Of a stretch of 11,344 nt of DNA, positions 1-6,577 are shown piece by piece; position 1 is the stretch's first letter, and each line of letters begins with the position of its first letter. This stretch comes from SNAP01 sp049671745. GTDB taxonomy: Bacteria; Bacteroidota; Bacteroidia; Bacteroidales; Marinifilaceae. Location: NCBI GenBank assembly GCA_049671745.1, contig JBATVL010000002.1, forward strand, positions 1-11,344, read 5' to 3'. The position numbers and the translations under genes are program-made. A model generated the notes under the pieces. That model ran no database searches. It worked only from the letters and a program-made list of their open reading frames with translations, and was not told the origin of the DNA.

Positions 1-369
1 AATCTACGTATGTCAAGTAGGGCACTCCTTCGAGATAATCAAACTAAGTCTCTTCGCTTGGCCGATATGATGGACACTGCTGTGCATCACAAAATTGATA
101 GACACAGAGATAAGTTGAAGGATGTTCCGGGCAGGATAAAGAGAAATGTTTCTTATTCTTTTAAGAGTAGTAATATGCATTTAGAGAGATATGAAAGTAT
201 AGTTAATCTTTCTAATCCTGATAATCTTCTTAAGAAAGGTTATTCACTAACTTATGTAGATGGTGTATTGTTAAAAGATATAAATAGTCTTAAAGAGGGG
301 CAAGAAATCAGCTCTAAGCTTTTGGGTGGAGAAATTAGAAGTACGATTAATAAAATAATAAAGAAATAA
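1..369 (+). CDS. xseA: Exodeoxyribonuclease VII large subunit, C-terminal part (5' end outside window)
   Basis: This is the last 122 codons of the large, catalytic subunit of exonuclease VII, which degrades single-stranded DNA into oligonucleotides in repair and recombination. The reading frame is open from base 1 (first codons N-L-R), so the ATG at 10 is internal and not a start. The visible part has a basic, helical stretch (about residues 1-60 of the fragment, rich in R, K, H and D), consistent with the coiled-coil region of XseA. It is followed by the conserved tail NPDNLLKKGYSLTYVDG and a small beta-rich end (LKEGQEI...GGEIRSTI) typical of the XseA C-terminus. The next gene, xseB, starts 2 nt after the stop, so the two subunits are co-transcribed. 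The nuclease core and OB-fold lie upstream and cannot be checked. Confidence 0.92.
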   Translation, partial: NLRMSSRALLRDNQTKSLRLADMMDTAVHHKIDRHRDKLKDVPGRIKRNVSYSFKSSNMHLERYESIVNLSNPDNLLKKGYSLTYVDGVLLKDINSLKEGQEISSKLLGGEIRSTINKIIKK

Positions 370-371
370 TT

Positions 372-575
372 ATGAGTGAAGAATTAACATACAGAGCAGC
401 CTTAAAAGAGATAGAGGAATCTGTAAATAAGATAGAACAAGAAGATGTTGATGTTGATGAATTGTCTACTCTTGTAAAAAGAGTGTCTGAATTATTGAAA
501 TTCTGCAAGGCTAAGCTTTATTCGACAGAGCAAGAGATTGATGAGGTTTTAAAAAATATGAACGATAATGAATAG
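372..575 (+). CDS. xseB: Exodeoxyribonuclease VII small subunit
   Basis: A 67-residue acidic helical protein with the XseB pattern: an N-terminal TYRAALKEIEESVNKIE segment, then a D/E-rich link (EDVDVDELSTLVKRVSELL) and a second helix ending in EQEIDEVL. XseB is known to form a helical hairpin and to bind along the coiled-coil arm of XseA in several copies. The length is normal for the family. The start at 372 is 2 nt after the xseA stop, and the 3' end overlaps the next gene by 8 nt, so translation of the three genes is probably coupled. It has no catalytic residues of its own. Confidence 0.93.
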   Translation: MSEELTYRAALKEIEESVNKIEQEDVDVDELSTLVKRVSELLKFCKAKLYSTEQEIDEVLKNMNDNE

Positions 576-1914
576 ATTTTTTTGCAGTATTATTCTTTCT
601 TTAATTGCTTTTTCTGCTAGTGCGCAAAGTTTGTTTACTCCCTTTGAAGAAAAATGCCCTGAAGCCTCTTTTTCTTTCTGTTTAAAGGATGTACGAACTG
701 GAGTGGTGGAAGAGCAATATGCTGCAAAAAAAGCCTTAGCGCCTGCTTCTGTATTGAAGTTGCTGTCAAGCATAGCAGCTTTTGATAAGTATGGCGATGA
801 TTACCAATTTAGAACTAAAGTAGGTTATACTGGAAGCATAAAAAAGGGAATATTAAAAGGTTCTCTGTTAATTAAAGCTTCTGGAGACCCAACATGGAAT
901 TCTAAATATTTCCCTGAGAATGATGTTTTTTCTAAGATTGTCAAGATGATTAAGGCAAAAGGAATAGATAAAATTGAATGGGGACTTATAATTGATGAGG
1001 GAGATATTGATTATTCTTTTCCAAGAACATGGATATGGGAGGATATTGCTAATTATTTTGGTTCTCCAGTACATGCAATTAATTTATACGATAATACCTA
1101 CAAACTAGATTTCTCTTCATCTATAGCTGGCAGTCTTACTCACATAAACTCGGTAATGCCTTTACAGAATAATCTAAATTTCATTAATGAGGTATATGCC
1201 TCAAAAGAGAATATAGATGATGCATGGATATTTGGTGGTCCTAATAGTTCAGAAAGAATAATCAAAGGTTCGATTCCTGAGAATAGAAGTTCTTTCATAG
1301 TAAAAGGTAGTATTTCTAAAACAAATGAATTATTCGCAGAGCAATTAAGACTTGCTTTAAGGAAGTCAAATATTATTTGCAACAATGTATTGCTTGTTAA
1401 AAAGATTACGGCTTACACTTCACTAGGTGATCTGAAATGGCCATCTTTATCTAAGATTATACACATTACGAATCAAAAGAGTGTAAATCTCTTTGCAGAG
1501 GCTTTATCTAAGAAAATTGGAAACATAGAAAAATACTGGAAATCAAAATCACTTAATGTAAATGGCATTAAACTTTATGATGGATCAGGTGTGTCAAGGT
1601 TTAATGCACTCTCTTGCGAATTTCTTTGTGATTTATTGATATATGCAGACAAGCAAACTTATAGACAATCACTGATTAATTCATTGCCTAAAGCTGGGCA
1701 GACAGGGACTTTAAAAACCTTTGGAAAAGCTACTTGTTTAGAGGATAATTTAATTGCAAAAACAGGTTCTATGAAAGCTGTTCGTTCTTATGCTGGTTAT
1801 ATCACAGTAGGAGGTCAGAGAAAAGCTTTCTCTTGTATAGTGAACAATTACTCATGTACAAACAAAGAGATTAAAGAACTCGTTGAAAAGCTTCTAATCT
1901 CTTTGTGTAAATAA
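568..1914 (+). CDS. dacB: D-alanyl-D-alanine carboxypeptidase/endopeptidase, PBP4 (DacB) family
   Basis: A 448-residue penicillin-binding protein of the class C/PBP4 type (peptidase family S13), which trims or cuts peptidoglycan cross-links in the periplasm. It begins with a signal peptide (MNRFFCSIILSLIAFSASAQ), probably cleaved after about residue 20. The three active-site motifs are present. The SxxK motif is S61-V-L-K64 within PASVLK, with S61 the expected nucleophile. The SxN motif is S305-V-N307 within SVNLFAEAL. KTG is at 398-400. The family motif DGSGVSR lies at 338-344. The long insert between the first two motifs (about residues 85-290) is typical of PBP4. The start lies inside xseB (8-nt overlap, ATGAATAG). 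No terminator is visible in the 29 nt before the convergent gene. Substrate preference (carboxypeptidase versus endopeptidase) cannot be read from sequence. Confidence 0.93.
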   Translation: MNRFFCSIILSLIAFSASAQSLFTPFEEKCPEASFSFCLKDVRTGVVEEQYAAKKALAPASVLKLLSSIAAFDKYGDDYQFRTKVGYTGSIKKGILKGSLLIKASGDPTWNSKYFPENDVFSKIVKMIKAKGIDKIEWGLIIDEGDIDYSFPRTWIWEDIANYFGSPVHAINLYDNTYKLDFSSSIAGSLTHINSVMPLQNNLNFINEVYASKENIDDAWIFGGPNSSERIIKGSIPENRSSFIVKGSISKTNELFAEQLRLALRKSNIICNNVLLVKKITAYTSLGDLKWPSLSKIIHITNQKSVNLFAEALSKKIGNIEKYWKSKSLNVNGIKLYDGSGVSRFNALSCEFLCDLLIYADKQTYRQSLINSLPKAGQTGTLKTFGKATCLEDNLIAKTGSMKAVRSYAGYITVGGQRKAFSCIVNNYSCTNKEIKELVEKLLISLCK

Positions 1915-1943
1915 TATCTTTTGCCTATTTTATTAGACTGCCT

Positions 1944-2444
1944 TTATTTAAGATTTCTTTTCTTTAATTGCTCTGTGATCTCAAAAACACCAGGACATAT
2001 ATGTGTATTGTTTAAAGAGATTTCACTTAGTTGATGAAATCTTCTTCTGTCAGTATGAGGATAATCACTACAAGCTTTTGGACGTTTGTCGTATACCGAA
2101 CAATAATTATCATCCATTAAGAATGGGCAAGGTGTGCTGTTGAATATATAGTCACCATCACCATCTGCATATACATATTGAGCAGTAAAGTCTCCAACTC
2201 TCATTTTAAGATACTTAGCAAGTCTTTCTATATCCTTAAGAGTTAATCTAGGAGATATAGTTTTACAGCAATTTGCGCACTCAAGGCAATCAATATTCTC
2301 GAATACCTCTTCATGAATCTCAATTACATTATCGTCAAGGGTTTTGTACTTTTTTCTTTTTAAACGTGCATAAAAAGCTTTATTCTCAGCAGCAGCTGCT
2401 TTAGCATCAAATCTTAACTTTTCTAAATCTATCTTAATCGACAT
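1944..2444 (-). CDS. YkgJ-family Cys-cluster protein (putative zinc/iron-binding)
   Basis: A 166-residue soluble protein with the Cys layout of the YkgJ family (PF03692), annotated in databases as a zinc- or iron-chelating domain of unknown function. The visible ligand set is C53-x2-C56-x2-C59-C60, then C106-P-F-L, C115-x-V-Y-x3-R-P-x2-C125-x2-Y-P, and C150-P-G. The N-terminal 45 residues are helical and basic, rich in Ala and Lys. No signal peptide or membrane helix is seen, so it is probably cytoplasmic. Its first 16 nt overlap the end of the EamA transporter gene, so the two form an operon read from the promoter near 3368. The bound metal and the reaction, if any, are not known. A second protein with a similar Cys pattern (DUF3109) is encoded at 3904-4497. 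Confidence 0.85.
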   Translation of the reverse strand: MSIKIDLEKLRFDAKAAAAENKAFYARLKRKKYKTLDDNVIEIHEEVFENIDCLECANCCKTISPRLTLKDIERLAKYLKMRVGDFTAQYVYADGDGDYIFNSTPCPFLMDDNYCSVYDKRPKACSDYPHTDRRRFHQLSEISLNNTHICPGVFEITEQLKKRNLK

Positions 2445-3337
2445 AAGGCTTTAATCTTTTTGTATTTAACTTGAGAAAGGAATAATCCACTTACCACTAT
2501 TGCTATTCCTAGTATTTTAATTGTTGTAATTTGTTCTCCTACAACAAAGTAGGCAAAGATAGCAGTAAAAACCGGAATTGTATTACAAAAAACAACTGCT
2601 TTTGAAATTCCTAATTGGTTTATTGCATAGGTGTATAGAATAAATGCACATGAAGATGCAAAGATTGATAGGTAAATTATTGCCTCTATAACTTCTTGTG
2701 TAGGAGTAACTGTTATGAATTTGTCGAATTCCATAAAATAGAATACTGGTAAAAATAAGAACATTCCTATAGTGTTTTGATATGCAACTACGCTTATTGC
2801 ATTATAACCTCTTGCTACTTTTCTAACTAAGGTTGAATGTCCAACACCTGCTACTATGGCTAGGCATAAGAAGTAGATTCCTTTTAAAGAATTATCAGCC
2901 GTGATATCATTGTCTAATGCAATCACACAAACACCAGTAACTGATAGTGTGATACCTATAAATAAACTTGGGACAATCTTTGTTTTGTAAAAGATCATCT
3001 CTGATAAGGGACAGAATAATGGAATGGTTGCTATTACTACTGCTCCTAGAGTAGAACTAACATAGAACATGCCATTGGTTTCTCCAATAAAATATAAGAA
3101 GGGTTCAAAAAAGGCTAATAATAAGAACCATTTGAAGTCCTCTTTTTTTATTTTCTGTAGTTTTCTTGTAATAGCAGAGAAACTAAGTATCATAGCAGAT
3201 GATAGTACCAGTCTTATAAAAGTGGCAGCCATGGGAGTGTATGATTGAAATACAATCTTGATCCATACAAAGGACATGCTCCAACATATCATAGAAAGGA
3301 TTACACATAAATAGGCTAATCGTGTTTTGTTTTGCAT
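2429..3337 (-). CDS. EamA/DMT-family transporter (drug/metabolite exporter type)
   Basis: A 302-residue integral membrane protein with ten predicted helices arranged as two EamA repeats (roughly residues 8-140 and 152-290). Both repeats carry the family's end signature: ATIPLFCPLSEMIFYKTKI at 103-121 and NTIPVFTAIFAYFVVGEQI at 252-270. Helix 1 has the common CWSMSFVWIK pattern. A basic C-terminal tail (KYKKIKALCRLR) should sit in the cytoplasm. DMT proteins of this type export amino acids, nucleotides or other metabolites, but the substrate cannot be inferred here. The start at 3337 gives a well-formed first helix, and a Bacteroidota-type promoter lies 31-38 nt upstream. The last 16 nt overlap the YkgJ-type gene. 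Confidence 0.9.
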   Translation of the reverse strand: MQNKTRLAYLCVILSMICWSMSFVWIKIVFQSYTPMAATFIRLVLSSAMILSFSAITRKLQKIKKEDFKWFLLLAFFEPFLYFIGETNGMFYVSSTLGAVVIATIPLFCPLSEMIFYKTKIVPSLFIGITLSVTGVCVIALDNDITADNSLKGIYFLCLAIVAGVGHSTLVRKVARGYNAISVVAYQNTIGMFLFLPVFYFMEFDKFITVTPTQEVIEAIIYLSIFASSCAFILYTYAINQLGISKAVVFCNTIPVFTAIFAYFVVGEQITTIKILGIAIVVSGLFLSQVKYKKIKALCRLR

Positions 3338-3367
3338 TGCTTAAGTAGTTTGTTTTTTTTGAATGCT

Positions 3368-3396
3368 CAAAGATAATTATGAATAGGGATTTACAA
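3368..3396 (-). promoter_or_regulatory. Promoter for the EamA exporter/YkgJ operon
   Basis: On the minus strand the -7 box TATCTTTG (3375-3368) matches the Bacteroidota consensus TAnnTTTG exactly. A TTG (3396-3394) sits 18 nt upstream, slightly short of the usual 19-21. It lies about 30 nt before the ATG at 3337, giving a short AT-rich leader, and just after the tRNA-His terminator in transcription order. Inferred from sequence only. Confidence 0.6.
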
Positions 3397-3423
3397 ATAG
3401 GGAGGGAAGAAAAATATAGGCAT

Positions 3424-3457
3424 AAAAAAAGAGGTCTCTTTTAAAAAAGAAACCTCT
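3424..3457 (-). terminator. Rho-independent terminator of tRNA-His
   Basis: Read on the minus strand, a 13-bp stem (3457-3445 with 3442-3430, including one G-U pair) closes a 2-nt loop and is followed by seven T (3430-3424, the first also paired in the stem). It begins 6 nt after the tRNA 3' end. It separates the tRNA from the EamA operon downstream. Confidence 0.88.
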
Positions 3458-3462
3458 TATAG

Positions 3463-3536
3463 GGTGGAGGACCGGGTTTGAACCGGCGACCCCTGGAACC
3501 ACAAACCAGTGCTCTACCAACTGAGCTACATCCACC
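3463..3536 (-). tRNA. tRNA-His (GTG)
   Basis: The minus strand folds into a full cloverleaf: acceptor GTGGATG with CCTCCAC, D stem GCTC/GAGC, anticodon loop TTGTGGT (anticodon GTG), T stem GCCGG/CCGGT with loop TTCAAAC. The extra 5' G at 3536 can pair with discriminator C73 at 3463, the hallmark of tRNA-His. Two pairs are imperfect: U6-C67 in the acceptor stem and U31-U39 at the end of the anticodon stem. CCA is not encoded (CTA follows). It has its own promoter and terminator. Confidence 0.95.
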
Positions 3537-3556
3537 ATCATTGCTTGTTTGCGTTG

Positions 3557-3587
3557 CAAAGATAGAGCCTTTTTCTTATTACTGCAA
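3557..3587 (-). promoter_or_regulatory. Promoter of tRNA-His
   Basis: Minus-strand TTG (3587-3585), exactly 20 nt, then TATCTTTG (3564-3557): a full match to the Bacteroidota sigma-A promoter pattern. The -7 box lies 20 nt before the tRNA 5' end, leaving a short leader. The core CTATCTTTGCA is shared with the other two tRNA promoters in this window. Confidence 0.85.
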
Positions 3588-3630
3588 GCTTTTTTGAGAA
3601 AAAGTTTTAGAATCTTTACAACTTTTCGGT

Positions 3631-3891
3631 CTAATTAAAGATATATGATAAATCATTATGATATAAGCCTAAGAGTATCAATACAGAAACAACAGATAAA
3701 CAAATGCCAGAATATTTCACTATTTTACTAGTTTTTTCCTCGTTAATCCCTTCTGAGATGCCTAAACCTGCAAAAAAGAAAGAACAAGCTATTGAAATGT
3801 ATCCCCACACATAGTAAATATCAGGGTTGTTAATGATGAATGTTCCTAAAATGATTAGTATTATTGAGTAAGCTATAAGTCTTAAATTCAT
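3631..3891 (-). CDS. Small three-helix membrane protein, unknown function
   Basis: An 86-residue hydrophobic protein that I do not recognise. Three membrane helices are visible, at about residues 4-20 (IAYSIILIILGTFII), 27-46 (YVWGYISIACSFFFAGLGI) and 58-76 (IVKYSGICLSVVSVLILLG). A short charged loop (EGINEEKTSK) separates the second and third. There are no catalytic motifs. It starts 12 nt after the stop of the DUF3109 gene on the same strand, so the two are probably co-transcribed. No convincing terminator follows before the tRNA-His promoter. The consistent hydrophobic pattern and the operon position support a real gene, but homologues were not checked. Confidence 0.65.
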   Translation of the reverse strand: MNLRLIAYSIILIILGTFIINNPDIYYVWGYISIACSFFFAGLGISEGINEEKTSKIVKYSGICLSVVSVLILLGLYHNDLSYIFN

Positions 3892-3903
3892 TTTTCTTTA
3901 GTT

Positions 3904-4497
3904 TTATTTGTATAAATCCTCTGAATGTTTAGCAACTTCGTCAAGCTCGTTATACCACGATTCTCCATATTTACGGATTAATGGCTCTTTTAAAAACTTA
4001 TAAACAGGTGTTCCTTCCTTATAACCTAATTCACGTGCGCATTTACATATATCCCACTTATCGTAGTTTACTGCATCAAATTCTGGATATTTAGTTATCC
4101 TAATAGGATATAAAGAACAAGATAGTGGCTTACGGTATTTTACTTTACCTGCAAGATAGGCTTTTTCTATGGCACACCAATAGCCACCGTTCTCTCTAAT
4201 TAGATATGCACATTCTTTTTTATCTATTAATGGAGTCACTAAGTCATCTTCAAAATCAATAACGTGAAGTCCTTGTTCTTCTACAGCTTTTATGCCTTCT
4301 TCAGTCATGTACTCTTTGAAACCAGGATATGCTTCTTCGAGTAACTCTTTTTCGTTATCGTCTAAAGGAGCCCCTGAATCGCCTTCTACACAACAAATTC
4401 CTTTACAAGCTTTATAATCGCAAACAAATTTCTTCTCAATCACATCTAAGCTTACTAGAGCTTTTCCAATCTGTAACATATATACTTCTTTATCCAT
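3904..4497 (-). CDS. DUF3109 family Cys-cluster protein
   Basis: A 197-residue soluble protein matching the DUF3109 family (PF11307) as I recall it, of unknown function and common in Bacteroidota. The signature near the N-terminus is VSLDVIEKKFVCDYKACKG followed by ICCVEGDSGAPL, with C26, C31, C35 and C36. Further cysteines are C96, C108 (WCAIEKA), C127 (PLSCSLYPIRI) and C151-x-C153. The spacing resembles YkgJ-type metal-binding proteins, so a bound zinc, iron or Fe-S cluster is plausible but unproven. Two starts are possible. The ATG at 4497 (MDKEVYMLQI) lies only about 8 nt from a perfect -7 box. The ATG at 4479 (MLQIGKALVSLD) fits the family's usual beginning and leaves a normal short leader. 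It is followed closely by the three-helix membrane protein. Confidence 0.88.
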   Translation of the reverse strand: MDKEVYMLQIGKALVSLDVIEKKFVCDYKACKGICCVEGDSGAPLDDNEKELLEEAYPGFKEYMTEEGIKAVEEQGLHVIDFEDDLVTPLIDKKECAYLIRENGGYWCAIEKAYLAGKVKYRKPLSCSLYPIRITKYPEFDAVNYDKWDICKCARELGYKEGTPVYKFLKEPLIRKYGESWYNELDEVAKHSEDLYK

Positions 4498-4504
4498 TGA
4501 GCGG

Positions 4505-4512
4505 CAAATATA
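4505..4512 (-). promoter_or_regulatory. Probable -7 box for the DUF3109 operon
   Basis: TATATTTG on the minus strand is a full TAnnTTTG match. No TTG is found 19-21 nt upstream, where TTC sits instead, so the -33 part is weak. Transcription should start near 4498, within a base or two of the ATG at 4497. This argues either for a nearly leaderless message or for the internal start at 4479. Confidence 0.5.
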
Positions 4513-4757
4513 TGCATTTTTTTGTTTGAAATGAATGAAATCTTATAAGCATTTGGAGTATATATTTAATTCTGGGAAGTTTGTTATTTCTATTATAAAT
4601 ACCTCTATATAATGTCTATTATATGATTATTAATAAAAAAATAGTATATTGTAAATGTGTGGTTAACAGTTAAATGTGTAACTAAGTCTTGTTGCTTTTT
4701 TATTTAGGAAAGTTTTTAGACTTTTTGTAATTATTTATAACATATAATCTTAGTAGT
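4513..4757. other. AT-rich intergenic region between divergent genes
   Basis: No gene is seen in these 245 nt between the divergent DUF3109 and RING-like genes. A 9-bp direct repeat TAAATGTGT occurs at 4652-4660 and 4671-4679, with the palindrome GTTAAC between the copies. The string TTTTTAGACTTTTTG at 4713-4727 recurs upstream of tRNA-Phe (7192-7206). No clean TAnnTTTG promoter for the rightward gene could be found, so its start of transcription is open. Confidence 0.5.
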
Positions 4758-4985
4758 ATGGAATCAATAGACACAAATTATTGTGATTCCTGTGGCAAGG
4801 AAATTGACGCAGGAATACAGTTTAAAGCTTGTAAACATTGGATTTGCGCCGAATGTATTATAAGAAGAGGAACAAGAAAAACTCATACCTTTGGAAAGGA
4901 TTCTTTACTTTGTCCAAAGTGTGGAGTGGATACAGGACTTGTTCACGATGAATTAATAGACAAATTTAGAGATAGAGTGAAATAA
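4758..4985 (+). CDS. RING-finger-like zinc-binding mini-protein
   Basis: A 75-residue protein whose ligand spacing satisfies the classical RING-HC (C3HC4) pattern in full: C9-x2-C12-x12-C25-x1-H27-x2-C30-x2-C33-x18-C52-x2-C55. The core CKHWICAEC and the final CPKC look like the eukaryotic C-G-H-x-F-C-x-x-C and C-P-x-C signatures. Two spare histidines (H43, H63) are present. The protein is little more than the finger plus a short charged tail (HDELIDKFRDRVK). It stands alone with its own strong terminator, and no ubiquitin-like, E1, E2 or JAB-peptidase gene lies in the window. The gene is almost certainly real. A structural or nucleic-acid/protein-binding zinc finger is the safe reading, and ubiquitin-ligase-like activity is only an idea. 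A plain treble-clef or double zinc ribbon is the main alternative. Confidence 0.78.
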   Translation: MESIDTNYCDSCGKEIDAGIQFKACKHWICAECIIRRGTRKTHTFGKDSLLCPKCGVDTGLVHDELIDKFRDRVK

Positions 4986-4987
4986 AG

Positions 4988-5015
4988 AAAGCCACCCATA
5001 GGGTGGCTTTTTTTT
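4988..5015 (+). terminator. Strong terminator, probably bidirectional
   Basis: A perfect 10-bp stem AAAGCCACCC/GGGTGGCTTT with a 3-nt loop (4998-5000) and a run of eight T (5008-5015) ends the RING-like gene. Read from the minus strand, the same stem lies 10 nt after the gpmI stop and is followed by TTTCTTTATTTC, so it can also end gpmI. Confidence 0.9.
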
Positions 5016-5019
5016 GTGT

Positions 5020-6540
5020 TTATTTTATTAGTACTTTACCAGTCATATCCTCAGGAATTTCAACTCCCATGATATTAAGAATAGTTGGTGCCACATCGGC
5101 AAGAATACCATCTTCTATAGTTTTGTCTTTTTGCTCAGTAACCCATATACATGGTACTGGATTAAGCGAGTGAGCTGTGTTTGGAGTTCCGTCAGCGTTT
5201 ACGCAGTTGTCAGCATTACCATGATCGGCAATGATTATCACATCGTAATCATTAGCTTTAGCTGTTTCTACAACTTTCTCTACACAAGAATCAACAGTTT
5301 GTACAGCTTTCTGAATAGCCTCATAAATACCTGTATGACCAACCATATCGCAGTTGGCAAAGTTTAGGCATATAAAATCAGACTCCTTAGTGTTTAAGTC
5401 TTCAATAAGTTTTTCAGTAACAATAGGAGCCGACATCTCAGCTTGCATATCGTAAGTAGCAACTTTTGGAGAAGGAACAAGAATTCTTTTCTCACCATTG
5501 AAGTTATCTTCTCTACCACCAGAGAAAAAGAATGTAACGTGAGCAAATTTCTCTGTCTCAGCAATACGAGTTTGCTTTAATCCAGCTTTCTCAACAACCT
5601 CTCCAAGTGTATTTGTTATGTTATCTTTATCGAAAATAACGTTTATACCTTTAAAGTTTGCGTTATATGAAGTCATTGTATACCATTCAAGAGGTATAGT
5701 GTGGATTCCGTGCTCAGCAAGATTCTCTTGTGTGAACATTACAGTCATCTGACGAAGGCGGTCTGTTCTGTAGTTAAAGCAGATTACAACATCACCTTCT
5801 TCTATAGTAGTAAGAGCTTTGTCATTTTCATCTGTAACAACCATTGGTTTGATGAACTCATCAGTTAATCCATCTGCGTAAGATGTTTCTACTGTTTTAA
5901 GAATGTCTTTTGTAGCCTCACCTTTTCCTTTTGTAAGAAGATCGTAAGAAAGTTTCATTCTATCCCAGTTATTGTCTCTATCCATACCATAATAACGACC
6001 TATGATAGAAGCAAAACGAGCATTTGTATTTTTAAGATATTCTACGTCTTCTTTAAGAAAGCTTAATCCTGATTTAGGGTCAGTATCTCTACCATCAGTT
6101 AATCCGTGAACGAATACCTTATCTAAGCCCATCTCTGTTGCTATATCGCAAAGAGCGTACATGTGCTTTTGTTGAGCGTGTACACCACCATTACCGATAA
6201 GTCCTATTAGATGAACTTGTTTATTATTTTCTTTTGCGTAATTATATGCTTTTACTATTTGTGGATTAGTCCACATCTCTTTGCTTTCTATAGATTTGTT
6301 GATTTTAACAAGATCTTGAAAAACAATTCTACCAGCACCAATGTTTAAGTGACCCACTTCTGAGTTACCCATCTGTCCGTCTGGTAATCCAACTACTTCT
6401 CCACTAGTTAATAACTGAGAGTTTGGGTAGTTTGCAAGAAGGCTGTCCATATAAGGAGTAACAGAATTAAAGATAACATCCGATTTATCTTTTTTACCAA
6501 TTCCCCATCCGTCGAGTATCATTAAAAGCGTCTTTCTCAT
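5020..6540 (-). CDS. gpmI: 2,3-bisphosphoglycerate-independent phosphoglycerate mutase
   Basis: A 506-residue enzyme of normal family length that interconverts 3- and 2-phosphoglycerate in glycolysis and gluconeogenesis in the cytoplasm, using two Mn ions. The alkaline-phosphatase-like metal site is visible in parts: LDGWG at 9-13, the phosphoserine nucleophile S60 in GQMGNSEVGH, D398 and H402 in NCDMVGHTG, ADHGNAD at 438-444, and H457 in AHSLNPVP. The inserted phosphotransferase domain carries H121 (GGVHAQQKH), HGLTDGRD at 145-152, GRYYGMDRDNNWDR at 181-194 and FNYRTDRLRQ at 255-264. The start at 6540 places MRKTLLMILDGWG at the N-terminus, as expected. The leader is AT-rich with no Shine-Dalgarno sequence. 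It is a single-gene unit with its own promoter, ending at the shared hairpin near 5000. Confidence 0.97.
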   Translation of the reverse strand: MRKTLLMILDGWGIGKKDKSDVIFNSVTPYMDSLLANYPNSQLLTSGEVVGLPDGQMGNSEVGHLNIGAGRIVFQDLVKINKSIESKEMWTNPQIVKAYNYAKENNKQVHLIGLIGNGGVHAQQKHMYALCDIATEMGLDKVFVHGLTDGRDTDPKSGLSFLKEDVEYLKNTNARFASIIGRYYGMDRDNNWDRMKLSYDLLTKGKGEATKDILKTVETSYADGLTDEFIKPMVVTDENDKALTTIEEGDVVICFNYRTDRLRQMTVMFTQENLAEHGIHTIPLEWYTMTSYNANFKGINVIFDKDNITNTLGEVVEKAGLKQTRIAETEKFAHVTFFFSGGREDNFNGEKRILVPSPKVATYDMQAEMSAPIVTEKLIEDLNTKESDFICLNFANCDMVGHTGIYEAIQKAVQTVDSCVEKVVETAKANDYDVIIIADHGNADNCVNADGTPNTAHSLNPVPCIWVTEQKDKTIEDGILADVAPTILNIMGVEIPEDMTGKVLIK

Positions 6541-6577
6541 AGTATTTTATTTTCTTTTGTTATCATTTATATTTTAA

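Noticed and set aside
3377..3559. 60-codon minus-strand open frame over tRNA-His
   Set aside because: Its central peptide (VDVAQLVEHWFVVPGVAGSNPV) is the well-known false translation of a tRNA, and the tRNA and its terminator explain the DNA.
3598..3627. Hairpin AAAAGTT/AACTTTT after the three-helix protein gene
   Set aside because: The stem is 7 bp of mostly A-T pairs with a 13-nt loop and no real T run, too weak to call a terminator.
4652..4679. 9-bp direct repeat TAAATGTGT flanking GTTAAC
   Set aside because: Short and AT-rich, with no promoter nearby to give it meaning; noted only within the intergenic entry.
5131..5367. 78-codon plus-strand open frame opposite gpmI
   Set aside because: It is antisense to conserved active-site coding sequence of gpmI and has no promoter or domain.
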